A DNA stretch of 60,711 bases from an uncultured Lachnospiraceae bacterium (lineage in GTDB: Bacteria; Bacillota; Clostridia; Lachnospirales; Lachnospiraceae). Location: assembly GCA_934438085.1 (NCBI GenBank), contig CAKSBC010000014.1, positions 1 to 60,711 of the forward strand, written 5' to 3'. Numbering within the stretch: position 1 is the first letter of the stretch; each line of letters begins with the position of its first letter. A program made the position numbers and the translations under genes. Positions 53,378 to 60,711 of this stretch are shown piece after piece. The notes under the pieces are model-generated. The model was not told where the DNA came from, searched no databases, and saw only the letters and a list, made by a program, of their open reading frames with translations.

Positions 53378-54190
53378 TTACTTAAATGCCTGATTTTTCT
53401 CAACCGCCGCTATTACAGCATCCATTACTATGCCTCTCAAGCCGCCCTCCTCCAAGGTACGGACTCCTTCTATGGTGGTTCCGCCGGGTGAGCAGACAGC
53501 ATCCTTCAATTCTCCGGGATGCTTGCCGCTAAGCATAGCCAACTTTGCCGAGCCAATAAGAGTCTGCTCTGCAAGCTCATAGGCCTGCGCCCTCGGAAGT
53601 CCTGCCTGAACGCCGCCGTCAGCGAGTGCCTCTATAAACATATATACAAATGCCGGTCCGCAGCCTGAAACAGCGCTTCCGGCATCGATAAGCTTCTCCG
53701 GAAGCTTTGCAAGATGTCCTGCACCCTTCATAAGCTCTGTAAATGCCTCAAGCACTGCAGTATCGACACCGTTCTCGGCATACAGTATCATTCCCTCTCC
53801 GATGGCTGCCGGAGTATTCGGCATTATCCTTATAATGCTGTAATCTCCCTTTGCAAGCTCACCGATCATTTCTATGGTAAGTCCTGCTGCCATAGTTATA
53901 AGTGTAAAGCTCTCACCTTTATTTTTTCTTTCTTTAAGAATAGGTGCGATGCCATCAAGCATATCAGCCATCATCTGCGGCTTAACGCCTAAGAATATAA
54001 AGTCTGCACTTGCCGCAATCTCAGCATTATCAGTAACTGCAGCATCCTTACCAAGCTCAGTGGCGATCTCCTCGGCCTTTTCGCGGGTCCTGTTGGCAAG
54101 CAATATTTTATAGTCCTTTTCAGCTCCGGCTACAGCTTTTGCCAATGCTCCTCCCATATTTCCTGTTCCTATAAAACCAACCTTTGTCAT
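53378..54190 (-). CDS. proC: Pyrroline-5-carboxylate reductase
   Basis: A 270-residue NAD(P)H enzyme making proline from P5C. The Rossmann motif GFIGTGNMGGALA is at residues 5-17 and the family signature, with VSGCGPAFVYMFIEALADGG then SPGGTTIEGV, is at about 172-240. It is the last gene of the proline set, 50 bp after proA. Confidence 0.95.
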   Translation of the reverse strand: MTKVGFIGTGNMGGALAKAVAGAEKDYKILLANRTREKAEEIATELGKDAAVTDNAEIAASADFIFLGVKPQMMADMLDGIAPILKERKNKGESFTLITMAAGLTIEMIGELAKGDYSIIRIMPNTPAAIGEGMILYAENGVDTAVLEAFTELMKGAGHLAKLPEKLIDAGSAVSGCGPAFVYMFIEALADGGVQAGLPRAQAYELAEQTLIGSAKLAMLSGKHPGELKDAVCSPGGTTIEGVRTLEEGGLRGIVMDAVIAAVEKNQAFK

Positions 54191-54240
54191 ATCTCAAAGA
54201 CCTTCCGTAATATTTTCATTTATAAAAGTTTCTGCAAAAA

Positions 54241-55515
54241 TCAGCGCACCTGACCCTCGCCGTAAACAACGTATTTACAGCTTGTCAGCTCCTCAAGTCC
54301 CATAGGGCCTCTTGCGTGCAGCTTCTGAGTGGAAATGCCGATTTCTGCTCCGAGTCCGAATTCTCCGCCGTCGGTGAATCTTGTGGAAGCATTGACATAA
54401 ACAGCTGCCGCATCTATCTCATTAAGGAAATGCTGTGCAGTAAAATAATTATCAGTAATTATTGCCTCGCTGTGTCCTGTGCTGTGCTGATCTATAAACT
54501 CCACTGCCTCTTCATAGCTCTTCACCACTCTTACGGCAAGCTTATAATCATCATACTCAGCATCCCAATCAGCTTCATTTGCCGGGATAATATAGTTTTC
54601 CGCATAGCTGTCACCGCAGATCTTCTTCATTGCATCAATCGAGCTGTCATCGCAGCGAAGCTCAACATTTTTCTGCATAAGAAGCGGCATTGCCTTTTTG
54701 CAGAAGTCTTCAAGGATGTCCTCATGTATAAGCACACATTCAACGGCATTGCATACCGAAGGACGTGAGCATTTTGCGTTATACAGTATGTCGGCGCCCA
54801 TATCAAGGTTTGCTTCTTTATCTATATAGATATGGCAGACGCCTTCTCCGGTACGAATGACAGGAACCGTCGAATTCTTTGCGACAGATCTGATAAGTCC
54901 GGCTCCGCCTCGAGGAATGAGCACATCTATATATTTATCCATATGCATAAGCTCTTCGGCAGTTTCATGGCTGGTATCCTGCACAAGTGAAATGCATTCT
55001 CCCGGAAGCCCGGCCTCTATCAGTGCGTCCTGCATGATAAGCGTCGCCATACGGTTAGACCTTATGGCTTCCTTTCCGCCTCTTAAAATGCAGACATTTC
55101 CGGATTTAAGACACAATGCCGCAGCATCTACCGTAACATTCGGTCTTGCCTCAAAAATAATGGCAATGACTCCGAGCGGAACTCTTCTTCTTGATATAAT
55201 GAGACCGTTTGGTCTTGTTACAGTCTTATCTGAAGTCGCTGTAGGATCAGGCAGTGCCATTACTGCCAGCACACCGTCTGCTATACCCTTTATCCTCTCA
55301 GGAGTAAGCTTTAATCTGTCGAGCATGGCCGCAGAAATTCCTGCTTTTTCTGCCGCCTCCATATCCTCTGCATTTGCACTGAGCCACTCATCCTGTCTCT
55401 TTATGAGTGCGTCAGCTATTGCCTTAAGTGCATCATTCTTTTTTGTTGTTCCGGCTGTCATCAATGTACGTGAAGCCTTTTTTGCAGCAATCGCCTGCTG
55501 TTCAAGTACAGTCAT
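54241..55515 (-). CDS. proA: Gamma-glutamyl phosphate reductase
   Basis: A 424-residue NADPH enzyme of the aldehyde dehydrogenase fold. The catalytic Cys lies in RPSVCNAVE (about 255-263), and the conserved SRRRVPLGVIAIIFEARPNVT segment is near residues 110-130. It turns glutamyl phosphate into glutamate semialdehyde. Its start is GAGGCAGAT-ATG, about 80 bp past the structured RNA region. Confidence 0.95.
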   Translation of the reverse strand: MTVLEQQAIAAKKASRTLMTAGTTKKNDALKAIADALIKRQDEWLSANAEDMEAAEKAGISAAMLDRLKLTPERIKGIADGVLAVMALPDPTATSDKTVTRPNGLIISRRRVPLGVIAIIFEARPNVTVDAAALCLKSGNVCILRGGKEAIRSNRMATLIMQDALIEAGLPGECISLVQDTSHETAEELMHMDKYIDVLIPRGGAGLIRSVAKNSTVPVIRTGEGVCHIYIDKEANLDMGADILYNAKCSRPSVCNAVECVLIHEDILEDFCKKAMPLLMQKNVELRCDDSSIDAMKKICGDSYAENYIIPANEADWDAEYDDYKLAVRVVKSYEEAVEFIDQHSTGHSEAIITDNYFTAQHFLNEIDAAAVYVNASTRFTDGGEFGLGAEIGISTQKLHARGPMGLEELTSCKYVVYGEGQVR

Positions 55516-55556
55516 ATCTGCCTCCGTCTCGTGTGATCAATTCAAATTTATATTTC

Positions 55557-55574
55557 AAGGTGTCGGAACACCTT
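55557..55574 (-). terminator. Short hairpin before proA
   Basis: AAGGTGT and ACACCTT pair around a 4-nt loop. The minus-strand tail is GAAATATAAATTTG, so termination would be weak. It lies between the structured RNA and the proA start, and may be the RNA's 3' end or a control hairpin. Confidence 0.4.
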
Positions 55575-55592
55575 TTGGTATCAAACATTTAT

Positions 55593-55777
55593 CTGACGTA
55601 ACAACTTCCATGAGCCATTTCGAACTCATGTTCTGAAACAATGCCGATGCTTGACTTTTCCTATGAAAATGCAAACTCGCTTCGCTCAAACAGTGCATTT
55701 TCAAACGGCAAGTCTGCACATACGGCATTTACAGAACTATTCGTTCTTCAGAACGCTCAGTCAAGCTGTTCCGTCAG
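55593..55777 (-). ncRNA. Candidate structured RNA between proB and proA
   Basis: Minus-strand sequence forms nested stems. P1 is 55768-55777 with 55593-55602 (CTGACGGAAC/GTTACGTCAG, one mismatch). P2 is 55747-55754 with 55630-55637 (GTTCTGAA/TTCAGAAC). P3 is 55723-55729 with 55640-55646 (AATGCCG/CGGCATT). P4 is 55694-55702 with 55665-55673 (GAAAATGCA/TGCATTTTC). A local hairpin is 55734-55746 and P5 is 55609-55614 with 55625-55630. GCTTGACT (55759-55766) pairs with AGTCAAGC (55649-55656), crossing P2 and P3 as a pseudoknot. No protein frame on the minus strand explains it. Whether it is cis-acting or a free RNA is open. Confidence 0.65.
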
Positions 55778-55785
55778 TTATTATT

Positions 55786-56580
55786 TCAATTTCCGATAAA
55801 TCTTGTTCCGACATGCTTGCCTTCTACGATATCATAGAGATTTTCCACATTTTCACTGTTGGTTATAACCATTTCAAAGCCTGCATCAAGTGCTATCTTT
55901 GCCGCGGCTATCTTGGTCGCCATTCCTCCGGTGCCGTGTACAGAGCCTGCGCCTCCTGCCATTGCCTCGATATCCGGTGTGATTTCATGCACCCTGGAAA
56001 TAAGCTTTGCATCAGGATTCTTTCTCGGATCAGAGTCATACAGTCCGTCTATATCAGTCATAAGTATCAGGAGATCCGCCTCGCAGAGCCTTGCTACTAT
56101 AGCTGAAAGGGTATCATTATCGCCCAGCACCTTGTGATGTCCGCTCTCAATCTCTACTGAAGAAACGGAGTCATTTTCATTTACTATAGGGATCACTCCC
56201 ATAGATAAAAGGGCTTCAAAGGTATTCTTCAGATATTTTGAATCTGTCTCGTCCTCAACATTGTCTCCTGTGAGCAGTATCTGTGCTACGGTTCGATTAT
56301 ATTCAGAGAACAATGTATCATAAATATGCATTATTCGTGCCTGTCCGACTGCTGCCGTAGCCATTTTAAATTTAAGCTCCTTGGGACGTTCTGGAAGTCC
56401 CAGCTTGGCTGTTCCGACTGATATTGCGGCGGAGGTCACTATGATTATTTCGTTGCCGGCTCCCTGTATATCCGCTATCGCTCTTACCAGTTTTTCCATG
56501 CGGTGCAGATTGAGTTTGCCCGATGAATGTGTAAGTGTGGAGGTGCCCAGCTTTACGACTATACGCTTATCTTTAATCAT
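55786..56580 (-). CDS. proB: Glutamate 5-kinase
   Basis: A 264-residue kinase that makes glutamyl 5-phosphate, the first step to proline. It has the amino-acid-kinase fold with KLGTSTLTH (residues 8-16), PIVNENDSVSS (about 140-150), GDNDTLSAIVA and MTDIDGLYDSDP. It lacks the C-terminal PUA domain seen in many bacteria. A longer frame begins at 56598; the ATG at 56580 fits the family start. It follows the GT4 gene by 42 bp. Confidence 0.93.
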   Translation of the reverse strand: MIKDKRIVVKLGTSTLTHSSGKLNLHRMEKLVRAIADIQGAGNEIIIVTSAAISVGTAKLGLPERPKELKFKMATAAVGQARIMHIYDTLFSEYNRTVAQILLTGDNVEDETDSKYLKNTFEALLSMGVIPIVNENDSVSSVEIESGHHKVLGDNDTLSAIVARLCEADLLILMTDIDGLYDSDPRKNPDAKLISRVHEITPDIEAMAGGAGSVHGTGGMATKIAAAKIALDAGFEMVITNSENVENLYDIVEGKHVGTRFIGN

Positions 56581-56621
56581 TTTTACACCTGTTTCCAATC
56601 TGTTTATTATAAATGTCGATT

Positions 56622-57884
56622 TTACAGTACATCCGTAAACGGTAAATGCGAAAGTGCACTCATCAGCTCGCCGTTTCCTTTCAGAAGCTCATCCGTAAGT
56701 GTGCGGCGCTTAGGATACTTGCCGCTTTTGAAATTGTCTATAATAACTTCGTAGCGCTCGCATGCCTTATCTACAGCTGTTTCCCATGAAATATACAGCT
56801 GATCTGCGGCATTCTTTCCGACCTTTCTTACAGCTTCTATATTTTCACAGAGCCTATACATCATTACAGACAATGAAGCTGCCGACTCCGATATCAGAAA
56901 ACCGTTTTTGCCGTCCGTAACCCCTTCGGCTGCACAGCTTCCTCTGACTAATATTGACGGAAGTGAGCATGAGGCTGCTTCTCTTACTACAAGTCCGTTA
57001 GTATCGTAGGTTGACGGAAATACAAATACATCGGCTCTGCAGTACCATGCCTTAAGCTTTTGTCTGTCATATACCGGGCCTGTAAAAATCACCTTATCGC
57101 CAAGATGCAGCTTCTCTGAATATGCTTTTATCTCATCAAGATCGGCTCCGCTTCCTATAAATACCATTCTGAAATCAGTGCCTATGGATTTAAGCCCTTC
57201 ACATGCATCAAGTATGATTCTCAGCCCCTTGTACCACATCATTCTTCCTACAAATATAAAGACTGGAACATCCTTAGGAAGATCAAGACCTGCGCTCACA
57301 GCCATTGCCTCGTCATCAGAAACTCTGCCAAGCGGCATATCTACGCCGTTTTGCATTATTCTGTATTCTCCCTCAAATCCAAGTTCTTTTAGATTTTCAC
57401 CGGCACCGCGGCTTACTGTCCAGACCTCATCGCAGGAATTGATGTTATTGATCATTACTCTTACGGCATTTTCAGAAAGAAGCTTGTTTTTAAATGCCTT
57501 ATAAAGATCCACATCATACTTAGTATGATAAGTCATAACAACCGGTACATTAAGCGGAACTCTGAGCTGTCTTGCAAGTATCAATGCCGCAGCAGGACAA
57601 TGGCAATGCAATAGCTCCACCTGTTCCTCTCTCAGCTGTTTGGTGACTGTAGGAGAAAACGGAATTCCGGCCATGTAGCCTATAAACCATCTTGCATCAA
57701 GACTGTGATATCTTATAACCGGATACGGAAATTTATAATCCTCCTTATCCGGAAATTCCGGAGTCACCACCACCGCATGTCCGTGAGATTTTTCTATATT
57801 GTCGGCATAATTTTTTGCTGTATTCGCCACTCCGTCAAGCTGCGGAGGAAACGAATCATTAAGTATGCATATATTATGATCCAT
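56622..57884 (-). CDS. GT4-family glycosyltransferase
   Basis: A 420-residue GT-B enzyme. The N-terminal domain has SFPPQLDGVANTAKN; the C-terminal domain has FVGRMMWYKG and the EX7E-type region VREAASCSLPSILV (candidate donor-binding Glu). The arrangement resembles diacylglycerol or phosphatidylinositol mannosyl-type transferases. It could make a glycolipid or envelope glycan; acceptor unknown. It is the gene before proB and may share a transcript. Confidence 0.82.
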   Translation of the reverse strand: MDHNICILNDSFPPQLDGVANTAKNYADNIEKSHGHAVVVTPEFPDKEDYKFPYPVIRYHSLDARWFIGYMAGIPFSPTVTKQLREEQVELLHCHCPAAALILARQLRVPLNVPVVMTYHTKYDVDLYKAFKNKLLSENAVRVMINNINSCDEVWTVSRGAGENLKELGFEGEYRIMQNGVDMPLGRVSDDEAMAVSAGLDLPKDVPVFIFVGRMMWYKGLRIILDACEGLKSIGTDFRMVFIGSGADLDEIKAYSEKLHLGDKVIFTGPVYDRQKLKAWYCRADVFVFPSTYDTNGLVVREAASCSLPSILVRGSCAAEGVTDGKNGFLISESAASLSVMMYRLCENIEAVRKVGKNAADQLYISWETAVDKACERYEVIIDNFKSGKYPKRRTLTDELLKGNGELMSALSHLPFTDVL

Positions 57885-57987
57885 AGTATTACTCCCTGAA
57901 TATCGGCTGCCATAAATAATACCTTTAATGCAGCTTGAAACAGATTAATTTTGCCCTTGTCAATCGTTTAGCACTTTACCGTGCTGC

Positions 57988-58017
57988 ATTGTATTATTGT
58001 ATACATTTATATGACAA
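57988..58017 (-). promoter_or_regulatory. Candidate promoter of the GT4 gene
   Basis: On the minus strand TTGTCA (58017-58012), 18-bp spacer, TACAAT (57993-57988), about 100 bp upstream of the GT4 start. It would drive the glycosyltransferase and perhaps the pro genes. No palindromic operator is clear. Confidence 0.4.
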
Positions 58018-58157
58018 TTCTCTTTTTAATTCAATAACAATCAGCTTATATTTTTATAGATATATCATTAAAAAAACTGAATGAAGCTTTTGTCTTTATT
58101 ATGTTTCTCTTTCTTTCATTATCTTTATTATATCTATTCCATTCATTATCTGCCTTT

Positions 58158-59483
58158 TCATTTTTTCGAAATGATACCGTCACTGTCAATATTGACCGCA
58201 GGCGACAGATTTCTCATATATGAAAGAATACGCTCCTTTTCGCTTCCTTCAGCCGCAAAGGTTCTGCAGCCTGACTGTATAGCAGGTATAAATCTTATTT
58301 CTTTAAGCGCTGCGTCTTCTGCCGAAAGTGATACCGAGTATAAGCAGGTATCCTGTGTTTTGGAATTAAAAAGATAATTTCCAAGACTGTAAATGATAGG
58401 AGTATCTCCTATATAATCAAGCCTTTCAAGAACATGCGGGTGATTTCCTACTATAAGATCCGCCCCGGCAGCCGCGATTTCTTTTCCCTGCCTTAATTGC
58501 CAATCATCAACATTTTCAGAGCCTTCCGTACCCCAATGAATGCAGACTGCCACAAAGCAGCCCTCCGCCTTTGCCTTTTTGACTGCATCCAAAAGTCTGT
58601 TAAGTTCACTATCTGATACACTTCGAAGGACTCCCGATGTCGTGTCAGTCGCACCTACAGTATCAGGATTTGACATTCGCTCTATTTGTGTTGCCGCTAT
58701 AACTGCAATCTTAACATTACCGTTCGTGTAATAAATCGGCTTTGCAGCCTCATCAAGATTCCTTCCGGCACCTGCATACGGCATATTTATCGCCTCAAGA
58801 GTTGTAAAGGTATCAAGCATAGCCTCTGTGCCGTAATCATTTACATGATTGTTGGCAAGCGTTACCCCATCCGCTCCCATATCCTTAAGAAGTGATGCGT
58901 ACTGCGGCCTTGCTCTGAAGGTGAATTTCTTGTTTGGTCTCGGTTCACCTCTGTCAGAATAAGGAAATTCATTGTTTACTATGAAAATGTCTGCATTCCT
59001 CATGTATGAGAGCATTGCTGTATCAAAGGCTGTGGTAATGTCTGGAGCGCCTTTTGAACGACCAAGCATTGATGACATTATCGCATAGTGCTCGTCAAAA
59101 AGAATGTCTCCTGCAAAGCTCATGGTTATTCCATCCTTGTTGCTCTGCTCGATCGGAATAAAGCCCGCCTTGGTAAGCTCTGAAAGCTTTTTTTCTTTCT
59201 CTGCTTTTTCTATATCAGCTGCATTAATATCAGGGTTTTCAACCTTAATATCAAAGTATCCTTCGGATATCTCATCATCTGCATCATTACCATGATTTAA
59301 GGATGTTTCTTCAGCTAAGTCGCTATCTTTTGATTTATTCAGATAAATTCCTGCAGCTGTCATTATTCCGATCAGCATTGCAGCAGCAATTATGACAGCA
59401 ATAAATAGCTTTGCTCTCCCGCCTTCCTTTTTTCTTCGTGATCTCGTGGGATCTTTTGGTTCATTTTCATTTATATAATTCAT
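58158..59483 (-). CDS. CapA-family metallophosphatase-like protein
   Basis: A 441-residue protein. After a basic cytoplasmic start and one TM helix (about 26-47), a linker leads to a CapA/PgsA-like domain: MSFAGDILFDEHY (candidate metal Asp), NNEFPYSDRG, LANNHVNDYG, HWGTEGSE and VGNHPHVLE. The family is linked with polyglutamate capsule export or unknown envelope phosphodiesterase activity. It is exported and anchored; no cap genes are nearby. Confidence 0.8.
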   Translation of the reverse strand: MNYINENEPKDPTRSRRKKEGGRAKLFIAVIIAAAMLIGIMTAAGIYLNKSKDSDLAEETSLNHGNDADDEISEGYFDIKVENPDINAADIEKAEKEKKLSELTKAGFIPIEQSNKDGITMSFAGDILFDEHYAIMSSMLGRSKGAPDITTAFDTAMLSYMRNADIFIVNNEFPYSDRGEPRPNKKFTFRARPQYASLLKDMGADGVTLANNHVNDYGTEAMLDTFTTLEAINMPYAGAGRNLDEAAKPIYYTNGNVKIAVIAATQIERMSNPDTVGATDTTSGVLRSVSDSELNRLLDAVKKAKAEGCFVAVCIHWGTEGSENVDDWQLRQGKEIAAAGADLIVGNHPHVLERLDYIGDTPIIYSLGNYLFNSKTQDTCLYSVSLSAEDAALKEIRFIPAIQSGCRTFAAEGSEKERILSYMRNLSPAVNIDSDGIISKK

Positions 59484-59644
59484 AAGAACGATCGTCTTCC
59501 TTCATTTTATATTAATCCATAAATTTTAGCATACACTCTATATAAAAAGAACCTCATTATCGGATACCGCGCATTACAGACAGCATTAAAAAACCAAAAT
59601 AACGACCGATGCAGGAATAAGCTTAAGAATATTTCAGGAATCAT

Positions 59645-59673
59645 TTGACATTTACACGTCCTATATATAAACT
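59645..59673 (+). promoter_or_regulatory. Candidate promoter of cysE
   Basis: TTGACA (59645-59650), 17-bp spacer, TAAACT (59668-59673). The cysE ATG is 48 bp downstream, preceded by AAGAGG. I see no T-box or S-box-like leader. Confidence 0.5.
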
Positions 59674-59720
59674 GATTCCTAAAGCATATCATTTTAATTG
59701 GTTTTAAGAGGTTTAAAATA

Positions 59721-60611
59721 ATGGCGAATGAAAACACTCGTGATGCAGTAAAGCTTATGCAGACGATCGGTGAGGTGGCGGTATCTCTTCAGGACACCTG
59801 CAGCTCAGATTTCGACTCAAGATATATTGGCATGGAAGAGGCCGCAGAGGAAGCTATCAAGCACCTTTTTGTAGCTCTTTTCCCTTATCATTTCGGTAAA
59901 TCCAGAGATCGCTTTGATCCTACAGAAAAGCGTTCCTGGGAGCTCATGCGCTGCTATGATGCAATTTCAAGAGCTCTTCGTTTCGTTGTAAATGATCAGA
60001 ACTGTGCAGATTTTAAGGCTGACGAGCTTATCCGCAGACTTCCAAAGATTCTCGAATATCTTAATACAGACGTTCAGGCAGCATATGAGGGCGATCCTGC
60101 CGCAATCAGTCCGGATGAGATAATCCTCACATACCCGGGCTTTAAGGCTATATGCATTTATCGTATTGCTCATGAGCTCTATGAAATGAAGATACCGATC
60201 CTGCCTCGTATCATGACTGAGTATGCTCATGCTATGACCGGCATTGATATCCATCCGGGTGCAACTATAGGTAAATACTTCTTCATTGACCACGGAACCG
60301 GTGTCGTTGTCGGAGAGACCACCACTATCGGTGAGCATGTTAAGCTTTATCAGCATGTCACCTTAGGTGCAAAGAGCTTTGAGGCGAATGATGACGGATC
60401 TTTAGTTAAGGGCATTAAACGTCATCCTGATATCGGAAACTATGTTGTAGTCTATGCCGGAGCAACTATACTCGGCGGCAATACCCACATCGGAGATCAC
60501 TGCGTTATAGGAGGAAGCGTATGGCTTACCCATTCTCTTCCTGCCGGTGAGACCGTAACTGTCCGTGTAACGGAAGGCACACAGGTCACCAACTCCCATG
60601 AAGCAAAATAA
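59721..60611 (+). CDS. cysE: Serine O-acetyltransferase
   Basis: A 296-residue enzyme that makes O-acetylserine from serine and acetyl-CoA for cysteine synthesis. The helical N-terminal domain is followed by left-handed beta-helix hexapeptides: IDIHPGATIGKYFFIDHG, VVVGETTTIGEHVKLYQHV, and IGNYVVVYAGATILGGNTHIG-type repeats (about 170-275). The catalytic His-Asp lie in IDHGTG and near HPGATIG. It is the EpsC-type length common in Firmicutes. Confidence 0.92.
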   Translation: MANENTRDAVKLMQTIGEVAVSLQDTCSSDFDSRYIGMEEAAEEAIKHLFVALFPYHFGKSRDRFDPTEKRSWELMRCYDAISRALRFVVNDQNCADFKADELIRRLPKILEYLNTDVQAAYEGDPAAISPDEIILTYPGFKAICIYRIAHELYEMKIPILPRIMTEYAHAMTGIDIHPGATIGKYFFIDHGTGVVVGETTTIGEHVKLYQHVTLGAKSFEANDDGSLVKGIKRHPDIGNYVVVYAGATILGGNTHIGDHCVIGGSVWLTHSLPAGETVTVRVTEGTQVTNSHEAK

Positions 60612-60666
60612 TTTCAGTTAATAGAATATGAACCATGGGGCTGTGAAAAAAGCATAGCTCAGAAAA

Positions 60667-60710
60667 AAGAAGGACCAAGGGTACATAAGAGCCCAAGGTC
60701 CTTCTTTTAT
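60667..60710 (+). terminator. Terminator after cysE
   Basis: AAGAAGGACC (60667-60676) pairs perfectly with GGTCCTTCTT (60697-60706), extended by inner AAGGG/CCC pairing, then TTAT. It ends the cysE transcript 56 bp past its stop; the poly-A before it also allows opposite-direction use. Confidence 0.85.
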
Positions 60711-60711
60711 G

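Noticed and set aside
55651..56106. Plus-strand 151-codon frame across the proB-proA gap
   Set aside because: Its first part covers the structured RNA and the rest is antisense to proB. The minus-strand genes and stems explain the sequence better than a protein.

Overview
The window looks like a chromosome segment of an anaerobic, moderately AT-rich Firmicute, most likely a member of the Lachnospiraceae or a close clostridial relative. The reasons are a V-type (Ntp-like) ATPase operon, clostridial families such as DUF3842 and a DUF5711-like protein, a propionate CoA-transferase-type enzyme, and strong AGGAGG-type ribosome binding sites. No rRNA, tRNA or CRISPR array was seen.

Positions 1 to about 16.4 kb are the early half of a prophage or related integrative element; its late half would lie left of the window. 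A tyrosine integrase and a CI-like repressor read rightward. A Cro-like repressor, an excisionase-like protein and a long chain of tightly overlapping replication genes read leftward. The chain includes a SNF2-type helicase, VRR-NUC nuclease, HD hydrolase, HNH homing endonuclease, Sak4-like ATPase, DUF669 protein, compact family B DNA polymerase, D5-type primase-helicase, MazG-like pyrophosphohydrolase, adenine methyltransferase, ThyX, a SleB-like hydrolase, and lastly a DUF1492/ArpU-like late regulator. Several genes of 47 to 53 codons fill the gaps. The 13.5 kb core is bracketed by two perfect 319-bp inverted repeats (775-1093 and 14616-14934), each carrying twelve TGTTACA/TGTAACA iterons. 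The element abuts the 3' end of rlmD, whose last codons resemble a sequence inside the repeats.

From 16.4 to 34.5 kb the host genes are rlmD, a catalytically degenerate HtrA-like PDZ protein divergent from an orphan sensor histidine kinase, a DUF5711-like membrane protein, a nucleotidyltransferase, and a V-ATPase operon (DUF3842, unknown, H, I, K, E, C, F, A, B, D). The K subunit carries the residues that bind Na+ in Enterococcus NtpK. From 34.7 to 45.2 kb lie an oligopeptide ABC importer (oppABCDF) and a GldA/GldF/GldG/DUF4340-type ABC system, followed by gltX.

From 47 to 53 kb is a metabolic group: a LarA-like (DUF2088) protein, two unrecognised proteins of 354 and 129 residues, an alpha/beta hydrolase and a CoA-transferase with a palindromic site upstream. 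From 53.4 to 56.6 kb are proC, proA and proB. A 185-nt region between proB and proA can fold, in the transcribed direction, into a nested set of perfect stems with a pseudoknot, and is probably a structured RNA. The window ends with a GT4 glycosyltransferase, a CapA-family protein and cysE.

The most interesting signals are the iteron-filled perfect inverted repeats around the phage replication module, the candidate structured RNA in the proline genes, the LarA-like/unknown/CoA-transferase cluster, and the inactive HtrA paired with an orphan kinase.
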